NCBI GenBank assembly: GCA_041584055.1
Contig: JBFHER010000212.1
Location: forward strand, 1-6,928
From: JBFHER01 sp041584055
Lineage (GTDB): Bacteria; Bacteroidota; Bacteroidia; Bacteroidales; UBA5342
DNA length: 6,928 nt
Direction: 5' to 3'
A program made the translations under genes and the position numbers. The notes below the pieces were generated by a model that worked only from the letters and a program-made list of their open reading frames with translations, had not been told where the DNA came from and did not search any database. This document shows positions 6,320 through 6,928 of the stretch, one piece after another (the first letter of the stretch is position 1; each line of letters begins with the position of its first letter).

Positions 6320-6928
6320 TTATGTTCTTAATAAAAATGCTAAATCATCAGTGTTGTTTAACTCAATGGGATTTTCGTTATATCTGAAGATTCTGCAGCT
6401 CCTGGAGCCAATAAGGTTAATCGTATTTTCTGTTATTTTAAGCATGGTGCCTTCCCTGAGGCCGACAACTGTTTTGTTTTTGTTGACTTCTAAAAATTCA
6501 ATGATTCGCTGTTCACGGGTTTCACCAGCATGTCCTTCGGGATTTGCATCCAAATAATGAGGATTGATCTGAAATGGTACAAGGTTTAAAGTATCAAAGC
6601 TTTGCGGTTCCATGATAGGCATGTCGTTTGTTGTTTTCATTGAAGGGCATGCTACATTAGATCCCGCACTCCATCCTATATATGGCATTCCGTTTGCAAC
6701 CTTTTTGCGAATAACATCAAACAAATTGTTCTTTTGCATTGTAGCAACCAGTTGAAATGTGTTGCCACCACCCACCATTATTGCATGCGCTTTTTCAATG
6801 GCTTTTATTGGATCATCGAAACGGTGAATACCTTTGACCTTGATATCTATATTTGTAAGACTTTCCTGAACTTTTGCTTCATAGTCATCCCAGCTAAAGG
6901 TGACGCCTGCATAGGGAATAAACAACAC
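6320..6928 (-). CDS. pepE: Peptidase E, alpha-aspartyl dipeptidase (5' end cut by the window edge)
   Basis: PepE is a cytoplasmic serine peptidase (family S51) that cleaves dipeptides beginning with aspartate. The 202 residues present align from FIPYAGVT onward with the E. coli and Salmonella enzyme. The catalytic triad is intact: Ser87 in GWSAGSN, Asp102 in TTNDMP and His124 in INPHY. A constant offset of 33 places these on Ser120, Asp135 and His157 of the Salmonella enzyme, so roughly 33 N-terminal residues lie outside the window. The first codon in view is a GTG that is probably an internal valine, not the start. VGGGNTFQL (52-60) and PEGHAGETREQRI further confirm the family. The transporter gene follows 3 bases later. 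Confidence 0.93.
   Translation of the reverse strand: MLFIPYAGVTFSWDDYEAKVQESLTNIDIKVKGIHRFDDPIKAIEKAHAIMVGGGNTFQLVATMQKNNLFDVIRKKVANGMPYIGWSAGSNVACPSMKTTNDMPIMEPQSFDTLNLVPFQINPHYLDANPEGHAGETREQRIIEFLEVNKNKTVVGLREGTMLKITENTINLIGSRSCRIFRYNENPIELNNTDDLAFLLRT

Noticed and set aside
1..6928. A new defence, mobile or secondary-metabolite system
   Set aside because: All larger genes fall into known housekeeping families or an exported beta-rich protein. There is no integrase, transposase, repeat array, toxin-antitoxin pair or abrupt change in composition visible.

Overview
The window looks like a chromosomal housekeeping segment of a member of the Bacteroidota. The base composition is moderately AT-rich and Shine-Dalgarno sequences are weak or missing before the genes. 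One promoter fits the Bacteroidota -33/-7 pattern (TTTG, 19 bases, TAnnTTTG). The LptB, gamma-carbonic-anhydrase and AspT-like proteins also read like Bacteroidota versions from memory of these families; no database search was possible.

Layout: the plus strand carries the last 14 codons of an upstream frame (possibly the end of gltB) and a complete gltD, the small subunit of glutamate synthase. GltD ends at a strong hairpin (1533-1563) whose sequence can also stop transcription arriving from the other strand. Everything after that is on the minus strand and converges on the same hairpin. In transcription order these genes are: a 5'-truncated pepE (aspartyl dipeptidase), an AspT/YidE-type transporter 3 bases later, lptB (ATPase of lipopolysaccharide export), a secreted beta-rich protein resembling the N-terminal part of alpha-L-rhamnosidases, an HD-domain phosphohydrolase that starts with TTG inside the preceding stop codon, a gamma-type carbonic anhydrase behind its own promoter, and a 40-codon ORF that exactly fills the gap before the shared terminator.

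Functional reading: GltD with GltB would assimilate ammonia into glutamate. PepE plus the AspT-like carrier may form an aspartate-handling pair, with PepE releasing Asp from Asp-X dipeptides and the carrier moving an acidic amino acid; this is inference from gene pairing. LptB powers lipopolysaccharide transport. The secreted protein behind it has no catalytic domain that I recognise. I see no tRNA, rRNA, CRISPR array, insertion sequence or phage gene, and no gene-free stretch longer than about 110 bases. I do not see a clear new multi-gene system. The least explained items are the 40-residue ORF and the secreted orphan protein tightly coupled to an HD hydrolase.
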